Assembly (NCBI GenBank): GCA_035606175.1
Contig: DATNFW010000069.1
Coordinates: 30,667 to 94,666 of the forward strand
Reading direction: 5' to 3'
Length of the DNA: 64,000 nt
DNA from: JASHUC01 sp035606175
GTDB taxonomy: Bacteria > Pseudomonadota > Gammaproteobacteria > Steroidobacterales > Steroidobacteraceae
Part shown: positions 1 to 8,674 of the stretch, in pieces
How positions within the stretch are numbered: position 1 is the stretch's first letter
How the letters are laid out: each line of letters opens with the position of its first letter
Made by a program: the position numbers and the translations under genes
The notes under the pieces: model-generated
Databases searched by the model: none
Told to the model about the DNA's origin: nothing
Seen by the model: only the letters and a program-made list of their open reading frames with translations

Positions 1-678
1 CCAGGGCCTCCCGAATCGATCCCCCACGATTCGCGTATCGCCGCCGGCGTTCACCCTGAAATGAGTGAATCCCGCCGCTTGCAGCTGTTCCGCGCCGCGA
101 TCGACGACGTAGCCCTTCAATCCCCCGAAGTCGATCCGCACCCCCGGCTTGTCGAAGTAGATCGTGCGCGCCTTAGGATCGAGGTGGACGTGGCGGTAGC
201 CGATGTCCGGTAAGTCGGCCGCGATTGCGGCAGCATTCGGATGGATGTGCCGGTGATAATCGTACAGATAGCCCACGCTCGCATAGGTGATGTCGAATGC
301 GCCGTGGGTGATCACGGAATACTCGAGTGCCGTCTTCGTGAGGTCGTAGAGCTCTGCGGAAACGCGGACCGGCGCCTGCGAGGCGTGCGTATTGACGTAC
401 GACACCTCACTCGTCGGCTTGAAGGTACTCATCCGCGCATCGAACCGCCGGAAGAGATCGAAGACCCGATCGATCGCCACCTCGCCCTTGGCGTGATCGT
501 CCGCCCACAACTCGACCTCGCAGCGCGTGCCCATGATCGGTGCTTCGCGATAGATCCATTCGGCACGTGCCGGTGCGCACCAGCACGCCGCGATCGCAGC
601 AGCGGTCGCGAGTGCGGCAAGCATTGAAGCGCTCGGCAGCGCGCTCGCGCGTCCCGCCGCGCTGCTGCGTTTGATCAT
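1..678 (-). CDS. apbE: FAD:protein FMN transferase, ApbE family (3' end outside window)
   Basis: ApbE-family enzymes attach FMN covalently to Thr residues of periplasmic/membrane flavoproteins. The minus-strand frame opens at ATG 678 and stays open to base 1 (226 codons), so the C-terminus is missing. The first ~39 residues look like a Sec signal peptide (basic start, Ala/Leu core, APARA before EW). The family landmarks follow: an MGTRCEVEL stretch near residue 48, DARMSTFKPTSEVS, the GAFDIT region, and IDFGGLKGYVVDRG followed by VNAGGDTRIVG near the visible end, the latter being the Mg/FAD-binding region. A GAGGGA ribosome-binding site lies about 8 bases before the ATG. It is divergent from the SYLF gene. 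The family call is firm; the target flavoprotein is unknown. Confidence 0.88.
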   Translation of the reverse strand, partial: MIKRSSAAGRASALPSASMLAALATAAAIAACWCAPARAEWIYREAPIMGTRCEVELWADDHAKGEVAIDRVFDLFRRFDARMSTFKPTSEVSYVNTHASQAPVRVSAELYDLTKTALEYSVITHGAFDITYASVGYLYDYHRHIHPNAAAIAADLPDIGYRHVHLDPKARTIYFDKPGVRIDFGGLKGYVVDRGAEQLQAAGFTHFRVNAGGDTRIVGDRFGRPW

Positions 679-832
679 TTGGGTTCCCTCGCCTTGTTCC
701 GGCAAATCATGGCGTTCTCCACGCTATCTCAATTTTACATTTGAAAGCGTGCGTATCTGGAGTAAGCTTGCGTCCCGGGGAAAGTCTGCCGGCGCCAGAA
801 GCGTCGGTATTTCACGACAGGGGAATCGCCGA
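679..832. promoter_or_regulatory. Divergent intergenic region between apbE and the SYLF gene
   Basis: This 154-bp spacer must hold promoters for both flanking genes. It contains an AT-rich patch around 728-745, unusual for this GC-rich window, with TTGAAA at 741-746 and TAAGCT 16 bases further on as a weak plus-strand -35/-10 candidate. TAAAAT on the minus strand (737-732) is a possible -10 for apbE. These are weak matches and only indicate where to look. Confidence 0.25.
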
Positions 833-1693
833 ATGATCAATCGCCTGAGTCTCGGTCTGATTTCAGTCGCACTGGCCGTCGGAACCGCGACGGCACATGG
901 GCAGGCGCGCGAGGAAGCTCGCCTGCTTAACTCGCAGCAGGTGCTGAAGGACCTGCAAGCCTCGCCCGATCAATTCGTCCCGCAGGCGCTGCTCGAGCGA
1001 GCTTACGGGATCGCGATCATTCCCGATGTGACGAAGGCCGCCTTCTTCCTCGGCGGCTCCCGTGGCAACGGCGTGCTCGTCGTGCGCGACAAGTATGGCC
1101 GCTTCAGCAATCCGATCTTCATCAACCTCACGGGCGGCAGCTTCGGATTTCAATGGGGCATCCAGTCCACTGACGTGGTCCTCGTCTTCACGAGCGCGCG
1201 CAGCATCGAGAAGATCACGAGCGGCAAGCTCACGCTCGGCGCGGACGCCTCGATAGCGGCAGGTCCGGTGGGCCGTCAGGCCTCCGCCGCGACCGATCCC
1301 ACGTTCTCCTCGGAGGTTTACTCCTACTCTCGCAGCCGCGGCCTGTTCCTCGGAGTGGCATTGAGCGGCAGCGCGCTCACCATCGACGACGGTGCGGACG
1401 CACGCTTTTATGACCGCGGCAGCGCCGATGCGGTCGCGATCGCGAACGGCAGCATCCGCACGCAGGATGAGGTCGCGAGACGGTTCATGACGACGATCAA
1501 TACGGCGACCGGCGCGGAGCTGCCGGCCTCCGCGTCCGCGGCTCCGGTCGGTGCCCCGGCCGGCCACTCGGCGGGCGCTGCGGGCGCGCGTGCTGCAGGC
1601 GCTGCGGGCGCTGAGTCGGGCGCGACCCTCTCTCAGGGTGCGACGGCGTTCCCTTTAGCCGATCCGCATCCGGGCGCCGAGCCACCGCGCTGA
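833..1693 (+). CDS. Secreted SYLF-domain (Ysc84-like) lipid-binding protein
   Basis: The product has 286 residues. The frame is open further upstream, but ATG 833 is chosen because AGGGGA precedes it and the protein then begins with a signal peptide (MINRLSLGL, Ala/Val core, cleavage near ATAHGQA). Residues ~30-225 match the SYLF/Ysc84 fold: VLKDLQASP, ERAYGIAIIPDVTKAAFFLGGSRGNGVLV, the FQWG block and GLFLGVALSG. SYLF proteins bind phosphoinositide-type lipids or, in bacteria, are envelope proteins of uncertain function. The last ~60 residues are a low-complexity Ala/Gly/Ser/Pro tail, not part of the domain. The cellular role is not known; periplasmic or outer-membrane association is inferred from the signal peptide. 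Confidence 0.85.
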   Translation: MINRLSLGLISVALAVGTATAHGQAREEARLLNSQQVLKDLQASPDQFVPQALLERAYGIAIIPDVTKAAFFLGGSRGNGVLVVRDKYGRFSNPIFINLTGGSFGFQWGIQSTDVVLVFTSARSIEKITSGKLTLGADASIAAGPVGRQASAATDPTFSSEVYSYSRSRGLFLGVALSGSALTIDDGADARFYDRGSADAVAIANGSIRTQDEVARRFMTTINTATGAELPASASAAPVGAPAGHSAGAAGARAAGAAGAESGATLSQGATAFPLADPHPGAEPPR

Positions 1694-1733
1694 GGCGGCT
1701 CCCGCGCGATTCGAGCCGCGCAGCGCACCGCTC

Positions 1734-2663
1734 ATGCGCATCGTCGTCACGGGAGCCTCCGGGCACTACGGCAGGAGGCTCACGGAGCTGCTCCTTGCGC
1801 GGGTCCGCCCGCCGGATCTGATCCTCGTCACCCGCCGGCCCGAGCGGCTGCAGGCGGCCGCGGACCGCGGCGTCGAGGTCCGCTACGGCGACTTCGACCG
1901 TCCCGAACGACTGCCCGAAGCTTTCAAAGGCGGCGAGCGGCTGCTGCTCATCAGCACGCTCGCCGTAGGTCCTCGCCGCCGCCGGCAGCACCAGGCGGCC
2001 ATCGAGGCGGCGGCCACCGCCGGTGTGCGGCACATCGCCTACACCTCGAGCACCGGCATTCATCCGCGCAGTCCCTCACTTGCGGTGCAGGATCATGTGT
2101 TGACCGAGGACGCGATCCGCCGCAGCGGGCTCGCCTTCACGTTCCTGCGCGATGCGCAGTACGCGGAGGTGATCGCGACGATGCTCGCTCCGCTTGCCGT
2201 CGCTTCCGGCAAATGGTCCATGAGCACCGGCAGCGGCTGCATGGCATTCGTATCCAAGCAGGACTGCGTCGCCTCGGCAGCGGCCGTGCTCACGAGCGAC
2301 GGTCACGAGGGCGCCGTGTACGAGATCACCGGTCCCCAGCTCTACACTTTCGCCGATGCGGCAGCGCTCGCCGCGGAAATTTCCGGCCGCTCGATCGCCT
2401 ATAGCGACATCTCCCACGAGGAGCGCCTCGCGGAGTTCGACGCCCTCGGCGTGCCTCGCGAGTATGTCGAGGGCATGTTGAATGCCGATGAGACGGGTGT
2501 GTGGGGGAGCGAGGAGATGGTCTCGTACGAGCGTGCGATCCGGCAGGGATACTTCTCGGTGTGCTCGCACCACGTGGAGCTGCTCACGGGACGCCCGGCT
2601 AAATCGCTGCGCGAGGTATTCCTCGAGAACCGCGACGCGCTGCTCGGTGCAGCGAGAGCATGA
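1734..2663 (+). CDS. NmrA/QorB-like NAD(P)-binding oxidoreductase
   Basis: This 309-residue protein is an atypical short-chain dehydrogenase. The N-terminal TGASGHYG (residues 6-13) is the dinucleotide-binding glycine motif, followed by a VTRRPERL segment typical of NADP preference, then LLLIST and HIAYTSSTG strands of the Rossmann fold. The overall pattern resembles QorB-type NAD(P)H:quinone oxidoreductases and NmrA regulators, which lack the usual Tyr-x3-Lys catalytic pair. It starts 40 bp after the SYLF gene with no strong ribosome-binding site, and a hydrolase follows 22 bp downstream, so the three may be transcribed together. The substrate cannot be inferred. Confidence 0.8.
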   Translation: MRIVVTGASGHYGRRLTELLLARVRPPDLILVTRRPERLQAAADRGVEVRYGDFDRPERLPEAFKGGERLLLISTLAVGPRRRRQHQAAIEAAATAGVRHIAYTSSTGIHPRSPSLAVQDHVLTEDAIRRSGLAFTFLRDAQYAEVIATMLAPLAVASGKWSMSTGSGCMAFVSKQDCVASAAAVLTSDGHEGAVYEITGPQLYTFADAAALAAEISGRSIAYSDISHEERLAEFDALGVPREYVEGMLNADETGVWGSEEMVSYERAIRQGYFSVCSHHVELLTGRPAKSLREVFLENRDALLGAARA

Positions 2664-2685
2664 GGCCCCACGGCGGGCTCGGGTC

Positions 2686-3942
2686 ATGAGATACGCGTGC
2701 CCTGTGCTGCTTTGCGCAGTGCTGTCGAGCTCGATGGCGGTCGCCGGTGGCCCCGGCCAAGGTGCCGAGCATTGGATTGCGAGTTGGGCAGCGAGTCCTC
2801 ACCGCATCATCACCTTCATCCCGAACGGGCCGCTCACGACCCCGCTCGACCGGCAGACGATTCGTCAGCGCGTTCATTTGAGCGTCGGCGGGGAGCGTGT
2901 ACGGGTCCGGGTGAGCAACGAGTTCGGATCTGCACCGCTTATCATCGGCTCCGCCTCGATCGCACTGCCTGCGCACGAGGCCGCGGTCGAGCCGTCCTCG
3001 GTGCATCGCCTGACATTCGGCGGCGCCGGATCGACCGTTATTCCCCCGGGTGCGCCCGCGCTCAGCGACCCCGTCGATCTCTCCGTGCCGGACGCGGGGG
3101 ATCTGGTCGTGAGTCTCTATCTGCCCGAATCGACGCGCATCGAGACCATGCACGCGACCGGTGAGCAAACGGGCTACCTCTCGCGGCCCGGCGATTTCAC
3201 CGGCACGGTGGACATGCCGGTCGCCGCCACTACGCAGTCACGGCTGTTCCTCTCCGAGGTGGACGTGGCATCGAGCGCCGCCCAGGGGGTCATCGCCGCC
3301 TTCGGCGACTCGATCACGGACGGGGCAAACTCGACCTCGGGAACGAATCATCGCTGGCCCGATTTCCTGTTCGCCCGACTGCATGCGGCAGCGCACGGCG
3401 CCCCGACACCCGCCGTCGTGAACGAGGGCATCTCGGGCAATCAACTGCTGCGCGACCTGATGGGCGTGAGCGCGCTCGCGCGGTTCGACCGCGACGTGCT
3501 CTCCGTTCCGGGCATCCAGCGGGTCATCGTGCTGATCGGAATCAACGACATCGGCACGCCGGGCAGTCGCTTCGGCGGGGCCAAGCCGCTTCTCGCCGCA
3601 TCCGCTGAGCCGACGCTCGCCACGCTCATCGCGGGCTACCGGCAGCTCATTGCGCGAGCGCACGAGCGGGGCCTCCTCGTACTCGGCGCGACACTCACAC
3701 CGTGCGAAGGCACCGCGAACGGCTACTACACGCCGCAGAAGGAGCGGCTCCGGCAGGCCGTGAACCGCTGGATCCGCACCTCAGGTGCATTCGACGGAGT
3801 CGTCGATTTCGACGCCGCAACGCGCGATCCGCACCACCCCGGCCGCTTGCTCCCGGCAGACGATTCGGGCGATCACCTGCATCCGAACGATGCAGGCTAC
3901 CGGGCCATGGCCGACGCCATCGATCTGTCCCTGCTCAGATAA
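2686..3942 (+). CDS. Secreted SGNH/GDSL-family hydrolase
   Basis: The product (418 residues from ATG 2686) begins with a signal peptide (MRYACPVLLCAVLSSSMAVA). Upstream in-frame starts would remove this, so they are rejected. The N-terminal ~190 residues form a beta-rich region beginning with WIASWAASP, common in two-domain bacterial SGNH esterases. The catalytic domain has block I AAFGDSITDG (nucleophile Ser209), block II NEGISGN, block III GINDIG and block V DHLHPN (Asp396, His399). These give the Ser/Gly/Asn/His set for an esterase or lipase acting on acylated carbohydrates or lipids outside the cytoplasm. The exact substrate is unknown. Confidence 0.88.
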   Translation: MRYACPVLLCAVLSSSMAVAGGPGQGAEHWIASWAASPHRIITFIPNGPLTTPLDRQTIRQRVHLSVGGERVRVRVSNEFGSAPLIIGSASIALPAHEAAVEPSSVHRLTFGGAGSTVIPPGAPALSDPVDLSVPDAGDLVVSLYLPESTRIETMHATGEQTGYLSRPGDFTGTVDMPVAATTQSRLFLSEVDVASSAAQGVIAAFGDSITDGANSTSGTNHRWPDFLFARLHAAAHGAPTPAVVNEGISGNQLLRDLMGVSALARFDRDVLSVPGIQRVIVLIGINDIGTPGSRFGGAKPLLAASAEPTLATLIAGYRQLIARAHERGLLVLGATLTPCEGTANGYYTPQKERLRQAVNRWIRTSGAFDGVVDFDAATRDPHHPGRLLPADDSGDHLHPNDAGYRAMADAIDLSLLR

Positions 3943-4053
3943 CCCGTTCGCCCGGCCGGCGGTCCCCGCCGACAGCGTGTCCGCCTCGCGGCCCACCGCT
4001 TCGGTGCTCGATGCCCGATGGACAGCGGAGCGCCGCAATGGTAACTCGGGGCG

Positions 4054-6219
4054 ATGCACGGCAGCTCCGCCGCCATTTTCCTAGCTCAGATCACGGTTCT
4101 GCTGCTCGTCGGACGTCTGCTCGGCGAGCTGATGCAGCGCGTCGGCCAGCCGGCTGTCATGGGCCAGCTGCTCGCGGGCGTGCTCCTCGGTCCCTCGGTC
4201 TTCGGCGCTCTGCTCCCCTCACTCCAGCACCGCCTCTTTCCCCCGATGGCCGCGCAGCAGGGCATGCTCGAAGGGGTCGCGCAGCTCGGCGTGCTCATGC
4301 TGCTGCTCATCACCGGGATGGAGATGGATTTCGGGCGCGTCAAGAACGCCCGTCGCGCAGCGCTTTTCGCCTCGAGCTGCGGAATCATCGTCCCGTTCGC
4401 ACTGGGGTTCGCCCTGGGCGAGGTCGTGCCGCACTGGCTGATTCCAAGCGAGCACCGGCGCACGATCACGGCGCTGTTCCTCGGCACGGCGCTCGCGATC
4501 TCCTCGGTCAAGATCGTCGCAAGCGTTATCCGCGATCTCGATTTCATGCGCCGCAACGTCGGCCAGATCATCGTGGCCGCGGCGATCGTGGACGACACGA
4601 TCGGATGGATCATCCTCTCGATGATCGTGGGCTTTGCGCGCACCGGCGAGCTGAGCACCGCCGATCTCGCCAAGACGGCGCTCAGCACGGCCGTCTTCCT
4701 CATCGTGAGCTTCACCGTCGGTCGGCGCGTCGTGTACTTCCTCATCCGCTGGACCAACGATCATCTGCTCTCCGAGATGCCGGTCATCACGACCACGCTC
4801 GTCGTGATGGGTGTCCTCGGGCTCGTGACCCAGGGCTTCGGCGTACAGACCGTCCTCGGCGCGTTCGTCGCCGGCATGCTGATCGGTCAGTCGCCCATTC
4901 TCACCAAGCACATCGACGAGCAATTGCGCGGCATGATCGTCGCGCTTTTCATGCCGGTCTTCTTCGGTCTCGCAGGTCTGTCGGCGGACCTGCGCGTCAT
5001 CTCGACTCCGATGATGGGGCTCATCACCCTCGCCTTCATCGTGATTGCGAGCGTCGGCAAATTCGCGGGCGCCTTCGCAGGAGGAGCGCTCGGGGGCCTG
5101 AGCAACGCCGAGTCGCTGGCACTCGCCTGCGGGATGAATGCCCGAGGCTCGACGGAGGTCATCGTGGCGACGATCGGGCTCGCGGTTGGCGCCCTCGATA
5201 CGATGCTGTTCACCATGATCGTCGCCATGGCGGTGGTGACGACGCTGCTCATGCCGCCGATGCTGCGTTGGGCGTTCTCCCGCATTCCGATCGGGGATGA
5301 CGAGCGCGAGCTGCTCGAGCGCGCCGAGTTCGAGCAGCGCGGCTTCGTATCGCGCCTGGAGCGGGTGCTCCTCGCGACAGACCAGAGCCCGAGCGCGCGG
5401 CTCGCCTCCTATCTCGTGGGCCTCATCACGGCGCCGCGGGGCATTCCCGTCACGGCGCTTGCGCCCGACCGAGAGGCCGCGGATTTCACCGCAGTCAGGC
5501 ACTTTCAGGAGGTTCGCGACGCCATGGAGCAGGCGGCCGTCCGCACTCAGGCGGAAGCCATCGAGGGCGAGGCACCCCCCGAGATCGACCTCATTGCCCG
5601 TCAGAGCGTCGAGCCGGCCGAAGACGCCGTCGCGCGGGAGGGACGTAAGGGCTACGACCTGCTCGTGATCGGCATGGAGCCGCTCTCGAGCGGGGATGCC
5701 GGGCTCAGCCCGAAGCTGGCTCGCATCGCCAAGGGATTCGAGCGCGCAGTATGCCTCGTGAGCGCGCGAGGCCGAGACGCGCAGGACCCGGCAAGCGCGG
5801 GGCGGCGCATTCTGCTGCCGGTGATCGGCGAGGGATACTCGCGCGATACCGCCGATCTGGCACTCGCACTGGCCCAGACGAGCGGCGCGCGCGTCACGGC
5901 GTTGTACGTGGCGACCGCAAGCGCGAGACAGACCTGGAGACGGCGCCTCTCCCGCTCCTGGAGCCTCGCGGATACGGCGGACATGGTCCTGCGCGATGTG
6001 CTCGAGCTCTCGCGCCACTACTCGGCGCAGGTCCGCACGGCGATCGTGTCCCGTGCGGTGCCGGAGGAAGCGATCCTCGCCGAGCTCGCCTCGGGCGGCC
6101 ACGATCTGATCGTCATGGGAGTTCTCGGCGTGCGCCCCGGCGATGCCGCATTCCCCGGGGGGACCTCGGCCGCCCTTCTCGAGCGGGCGCCCTGCTCCAT
6201 TTTGCTGCTCGCGAGCTGA
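4054..6219 (+). CDS. CPA2 cation:proton antiporter fused to tandem universal-stress domains
   Basis: This is a 721-residue inner-membrane protein. Residues ~8-415 form the Na/H-exchanger domain of the CPA2 (KefB/GerN-like) family, with a run of hydrophobic helices, QPAVMGQLLAGVLLGPS near the start and NARGSTEVIVATIGL in the last third. Residues ~430-575 and ~583-721 are two Usp-like domains; the second keeps a nucleotide-binding-type stretch, VMGVLGVRPGDAAFPGG. There is no TrkA-N/RCK domain, so gating is more likely through the Usp domains, which bind ATP or other nucleotides in relatives. It probably exchanges K+ or Na+ for protons under stress. Start ATG 4054 has CGGGG just upstream. Confidence 0.85.
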   Translation: MHGSSAAIFLAQITVLLLVGRLLGELMQRVGQPAVMGQLLAGVLLGPSVFGALLPSLQHRLFPPMAAQQGMLEGVAQLGVLMLLLITGMEMDFGRVKNARRAALFASSCGIIVPFALGFALGEVVPHWLIPSEHRRTITALFLGTALAISSVKIVASVIRDLDFMRRNVGQIIVAAAIVDDTIGWIILSMIVGFARTGELSTADLAKTALSTAVFLIVSFTVGRRVVYFLIRWTNDHLLSEMPVITTTLVVMGVLGLVTQGFGVQTVLGAFVAGMLIGQSPILTKHIDEQLRGMIVALFMPVFFGLAGLSADLRVISTPMMGLITLAFIVIASVGKFAGAFAGGALGGLSNAESLALACGMNARGSTEVIVATIGLAVGALDTMLFTMIVAMAVVTTLLMPPMLRWAFSRIPIGDDERELLERAEFEQRGFVSRLERVLLATDQSPSARLASYLVGLITAPRGIPVTALAPDREAADFTAVRHFQEVRDAMEQAAVRTQAEAIEGEAPPEIDLIARQSVEPAEDAVAREGRKGYDLLVIGMEPLSSGDAGLSPKLARIAKGFERAVCLVSARGRDAQDPASAGRRILLPVIGEGYSRDTADLALALAQTSGARVTALYVATASARQTWRRRLSRSWSLADTADMVLRDVLELSRHYSAQVRTAIVSRAVPEEAILAELASGGHDLIVMGVLGVRPGDAAFPGGTSAALLERAPCSILLLAS

Positions 6220-6224
6220 GGGGA

Positions 6225-6343
6225 GCTCGTCCGCCGAACGCGCCGCAGGCGGTTCGCGAGCCCGGCGTAGCGGGCAAAAGCCACGCCTTTGCCCGCGGCC
6301 GACGCAGTGCTCGTCCGCCGAAAGCGCCGCAGGCGACTTTCGG
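6225..6343. repeat. REP-like cluster of three hairpins with a 27-bp direct repeat
   Basis: A 27-bp unit at 6225-6251 recurs at 6309-6335 with one mismatch. Each copy is the left arm of a hairpin: 6235-6256 (9 pairs with one bulge, GCA loop) and 6318-6343 (CCGAAAG paired with CTTTCGG plus CGCC/GGCG, GCA loop). Between them lies a third hairpin, GCGGGCAAA (6270-6278) and TTTGCCCGC (6288-6296), a perfect 9-bp stem. The set fills most of the 290-bp gap between the antiporter and the peroxiredoxin. It looks like a REP/BIME-type extragenic element and may also act as terminator or mRNA stabiliser. Confidence 0.6.
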
Positions 6344-6389
6344 CCAAATAGATAATAACCGCGCAGCATGTTCATCGAACCGCGACGCA

Positions 6390-6419
6390 TTGGTCCGTTC
6401 CCCGGAGCGGTGCTACATT
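6390..6419 (+). promoter_or_regulatory. Candidate sigma-70 promoter of the peroxiredoxin gene
   Basis: TTGGTC (6390-6395) and TACATT (6414-6419) are separated by 18 bases, about 90 bp before the peroxiredoxin ATG. Both hexamers are 4/6 matches. The location after the hairpin cluster is sensible, but the match alone is weak. Confidence 0.3.
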
Positions 6420-6509
6420 CGACACCCCAAAATCGAGCCGACCGGCCACCGCCGGCCTCGATAGAACGATTTACGTCCCCCATGGAAGGCAATTTCCAGG
6501 AGATCAGAC

Positions 6510-7172
6510 ATGTCACTTCGCATCGGTGATCGCGCGCCCGACTTCGAGGCCGAGACGACCAAGGGCCCCATCCACTTCCACGATTGGATCGGCAGCTCGT
6601 GGTGCGTGCTGTTCTCGCACCCCAAGGACTTCACGCCGATCTGCACGACCGAGCTCGGCTACGTCGCGAAGATCCAGCCGGAGTTCGAGAAGCGCAACAC
6701 CAAGATCATCGGTCTGTCCGTCGATCCGGTCGCCGACCACGAGCGCTGGAAAGGCGACATCACGAAGGCGACCGGCGCCACGGTGAACTACCCGATGATC
6801 GGCGATCACGACCTGAAGGTCGCGAAACTCTACGAGATGCTTCCGGCGGATGCCGGCACATCGAGCCAGGGTCGCACGGCGGCGAACAATCAGACGGTTC
6901 GCAACGTGTTCATCATCGGACCGGACAAGATCATCAAGGCCATGCTCATCTATCCGATGAGCGCGGGGCGCAACTTCGACGAGGTGGTGCGCCTGCTCGA
7001 TGCCCTGCAGCTCACGACGAAGCACAAGGTTGCGACGCCGGTCAACTGGAAGCCGGGCGAGGACATCGTCATCTCCCCCGCGGTCTCCGAGGAGGAGGCC
7101 CGCAAGCTTTATCCGGACGGCTGGAAGACACTGACCCCGTACCTGCGTGTCGCACGCCAGCCACGCGACTGA
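6510..7172 (+). CDS. 1-Cys peroxiredoxin (Prx6 subfamily)
   Basis: The 220-residue protein reduces hydrogen and organic peroxides. The active-site segment SHPKDFTPICTTELG places the peroxidatic cysteine at Cys45, with the conserved Pro38, Thr42 and a later Arg (SAGRNFDE) expected around it. The only other cysteine is Cys32, outside a resolving position, so the 1-Cys class fits. The long C-terminal arm (KVATPVNWKPGEDIVI to LRVARQP) is the Prx6-type dimerisation extension. Start ATG 6510 has CCAGGAGA upstream, a strong ribosome-binding site. A GC-rich hairpin follows the stop. Confidence 0.92.
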   Translation: MSLRIGDRAPDFEAETTKGPIHFHDWIGSSWCVLFSHPKDFTPICTTELGYVAKIQPEFEKRNTKIIGLSVDPVADHERWKGDITKATGATVNYPMIGDHDLKVAKLYEMLPADAGTSSQGRTAANNQTVRNVFIIGPDKIIKAMLIYPMSAGRNFDEVVRLLDALQLTTKHKVATPVNWKPGEDIVISPAVSEEEARKLYPDGWKTLTPYLRVARQPRD

Positions 7173-7196
7173 GCCGACAGGCTGGAAACACCGGGC

Positions 7197-7218
7197 CGCC
7201 CCCGCACCCGCGGGGGCG
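7197..7218 (+). terminator. GC-rich hairpin after the peroxiredoxin gene
   Basis: CGCCCCCGC and GCGGGGGCG form a perfect 9-bp stem with an ACCC loop, 25 bp after the stop codon. No U tract follows, so it is an incomplete intrinsic terminator or a 3'-end stabiliser. Confidence 0.4.
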
Positions 7219-7347
7219 CGCCCAACCTCCACCGCGCCGCATCTGCCTGGCGTTGCCATCGGGCAGGCGCCGCTTTACCCTTTTCAGGACCTATCAGGCC
7301 GCGCCTGGCGGCCGTGCCTCCCACCTCGAGCCAGATCGGAGAACGAC

Positions 7348-8574
7348 GTGAGCGAGACCGCCGAGCGCCTCGCAGGGACCCGCGCTGCCGGAAAGACCGT
7401 GTTCGCGGTCCTGGGCGCCATCAGCTTCTGCCATCTGCTCAACGACATGATGCAGTCGCTGCTGCCGGCTATCTACCCGATGCTCAAGCGCTCGTACGCG
7501 CTGACGTTCCTCCAGATCGGCGTGCTCACGTTCACGTACCAGATCACGGCCTCGCTCCTGCAGCCGATCGTCGGCTCCTATACGGATCGCAAGCCGCGCC
7601 CGTATTCGCTCGCGGTCGGCATGGGATTCACGCTCTGCGGACTGCTGCTGCTCGGCTTGGCCTCGAGCTATCCGGTGCTGCTCGTTGCCGCAGCTCTCGT
7701 CGGCACCGGCTCGTCCGTCTTCCACCCCGAGTCCTCGCGCGTCGCCCGCATGGCCTCGGGCGGGCAGCACGGGCTCGCGCAGTCGGTTTTCCAGGTCGGC
7801 GGCAATGTCGGCTCGTCGGTCGGACCACTCCTCGCGGCGTTCGTGGTGCTGCCGCATGGACAGTCGAGCGTCGCCTGGTTCTCCTGCGCCGCGCTCGTCG
7901 GCATCTTCGTTCTCACACAGGTCGGCCACTGGTACCGGCACCACGGTATGGCTCTGCTGCCGCCTCGCAAGGCGCGCGGCGGAGCTGCCATCCTCGAGCG
8001 CGCGGACCGGCGCTTCGTCGGCGCGATCTCGGTGCTGCTCGTGCTGATCTTCTCCAAATATTTCTATCTCGCGAGCATCACGAGCTATTACACCTTCTAT
8101 CTCATCAAGCATTTCGACGTGTCGGTACGGGCCTCGCAGCTGTACCTGTTCGTTTTTCTCGGCGCGGTCGCGCTCGGCACGATCGTGGGCGGCCCGCTCG
8201 GCGACCGCTTCGGCCGCAAATACGTGATCTGGGCCTCCATTCTCGGGGTCCTCCCGTTCACGCTCGCCCTCCCCCATGCAAACCTCGTGTGGACGGCCAT
8301 TCTCACCGTCCCGATCGGCCTGATTCTCTCCTCGGCGTTCCCGGCGATCATCGTTTACGCGCAGGAGTTGATGCCCGGGCGGACGGGCACGATCGCCGGA
8401 CTGTTCTTCGGATTCGCCTTCGGGATGGGCGGCGTGGGCGCCGCGGTGCTCGGAATCATTGCGGATCACACGAGCATCGAATTCGTATACAAGATCTGCG
8501 CGTTCCTACCTGCGCTCGGTCTACTCGCGGGACTTCTGCCGAACGTCGAGCGTGAGCACGCGCCGGCACATTGA
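7348..8574 (+). CDS. fsr: MFS exporter, fosmidomycin-resistance (Fsr) family
   Basis: A 408-residue, 12-helix major-facilitator protein is predicted from GTG 7348, which has GGAG 7 bases upstream; the open frame reaches back to 7147 but that extension is Pro/Ala-rich and unconserved in appearance. The N-terminal SFCHLLNDMMQSLLPAIYP, the loop YTDRKPRPYSLAVGMG and FHPESSRVARMASGG are characteristic of the Fsr family, and the length matches E. coli Fsr (406). GDRFGRKYV is the second-half MFS loop motif. Family members export fosmidomycin and other small molecules; the natural substrate here is unknown. Confidence 0.85.
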   Translation: MSETAERLAGTRAAGKTVFAVLGAISFCHLLNDMMQSLLPAIYPMLKRSYALTFLQIGVLTFTYQITASLLQPIVGSYTDRKPRPYSLAVGMGFTLCGLLLLGLASSYPVLLVAAALVGTGSSVFHPESSRVARMASGGQHGLAQSVFQVGGNVGSSVGPLLAAFVVLPHGQSSVAWFSCAALVGIFVLTQVGHWYRHHGMALLPPRKARGGAAILERADRRFVGAISVLLVLIFSKYFYLASITSYYTFYLIKHFDVSVRASQLYLFVFLGAVALGTIVGGPLGDRFGRKYVIWASILGVLPFTLALPHANLVWTAILTVPIGLILSSAFPAIIVYAQELMPGRTGTIAGLFFGFAFGMGGVGAAVLGIIADHTSIEFVYKICAFLPALGLLAGLLPNVEREHAPAH

Positions 8575-8607
8575 GCGAGTGTGCGGCACCGGGCTCGACC
8601 GGATGTC

Positions 8608-8623
8608 ATTAACGGAAGTTAAT
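8608..8623. promoter_or_regulatory. Perfect palindrome upstream of the efflux operon (candidate operator)
   Basis: ATTAAC-GGAA-GTTAAT is a perfect 6-bp inverted repeat with a 4-bp spacer. It lies about 52 bp before the first gene of the RND efflux operon, in an AT-rich pocket of a GC-rich spacer. This would suit a dimeric regulator, possibly the response regulator encoded at the end of the same operon, although OmpR-type sites are more often direct repeats. Confidence 0.35.
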
Positions 8624-8674
8624 CATTCGCCCATCTCGGCTGAATCCGCCGCCCCTCACCATGCGGGCGATACC

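Noticed and set aside
4219..6516. Long minus-strand open frame opposite the antiporter
   Set aside because: Composition is Arg/Asp/His-rich with no motifs, while the plus-strand antiporter is certain.
7147..7347. N-terminal extension of the MFS exporter
   Set aside because: Pro/Ala-rich, includes a terminator-like hairpin, and a good start with GGAG exists at 7348.
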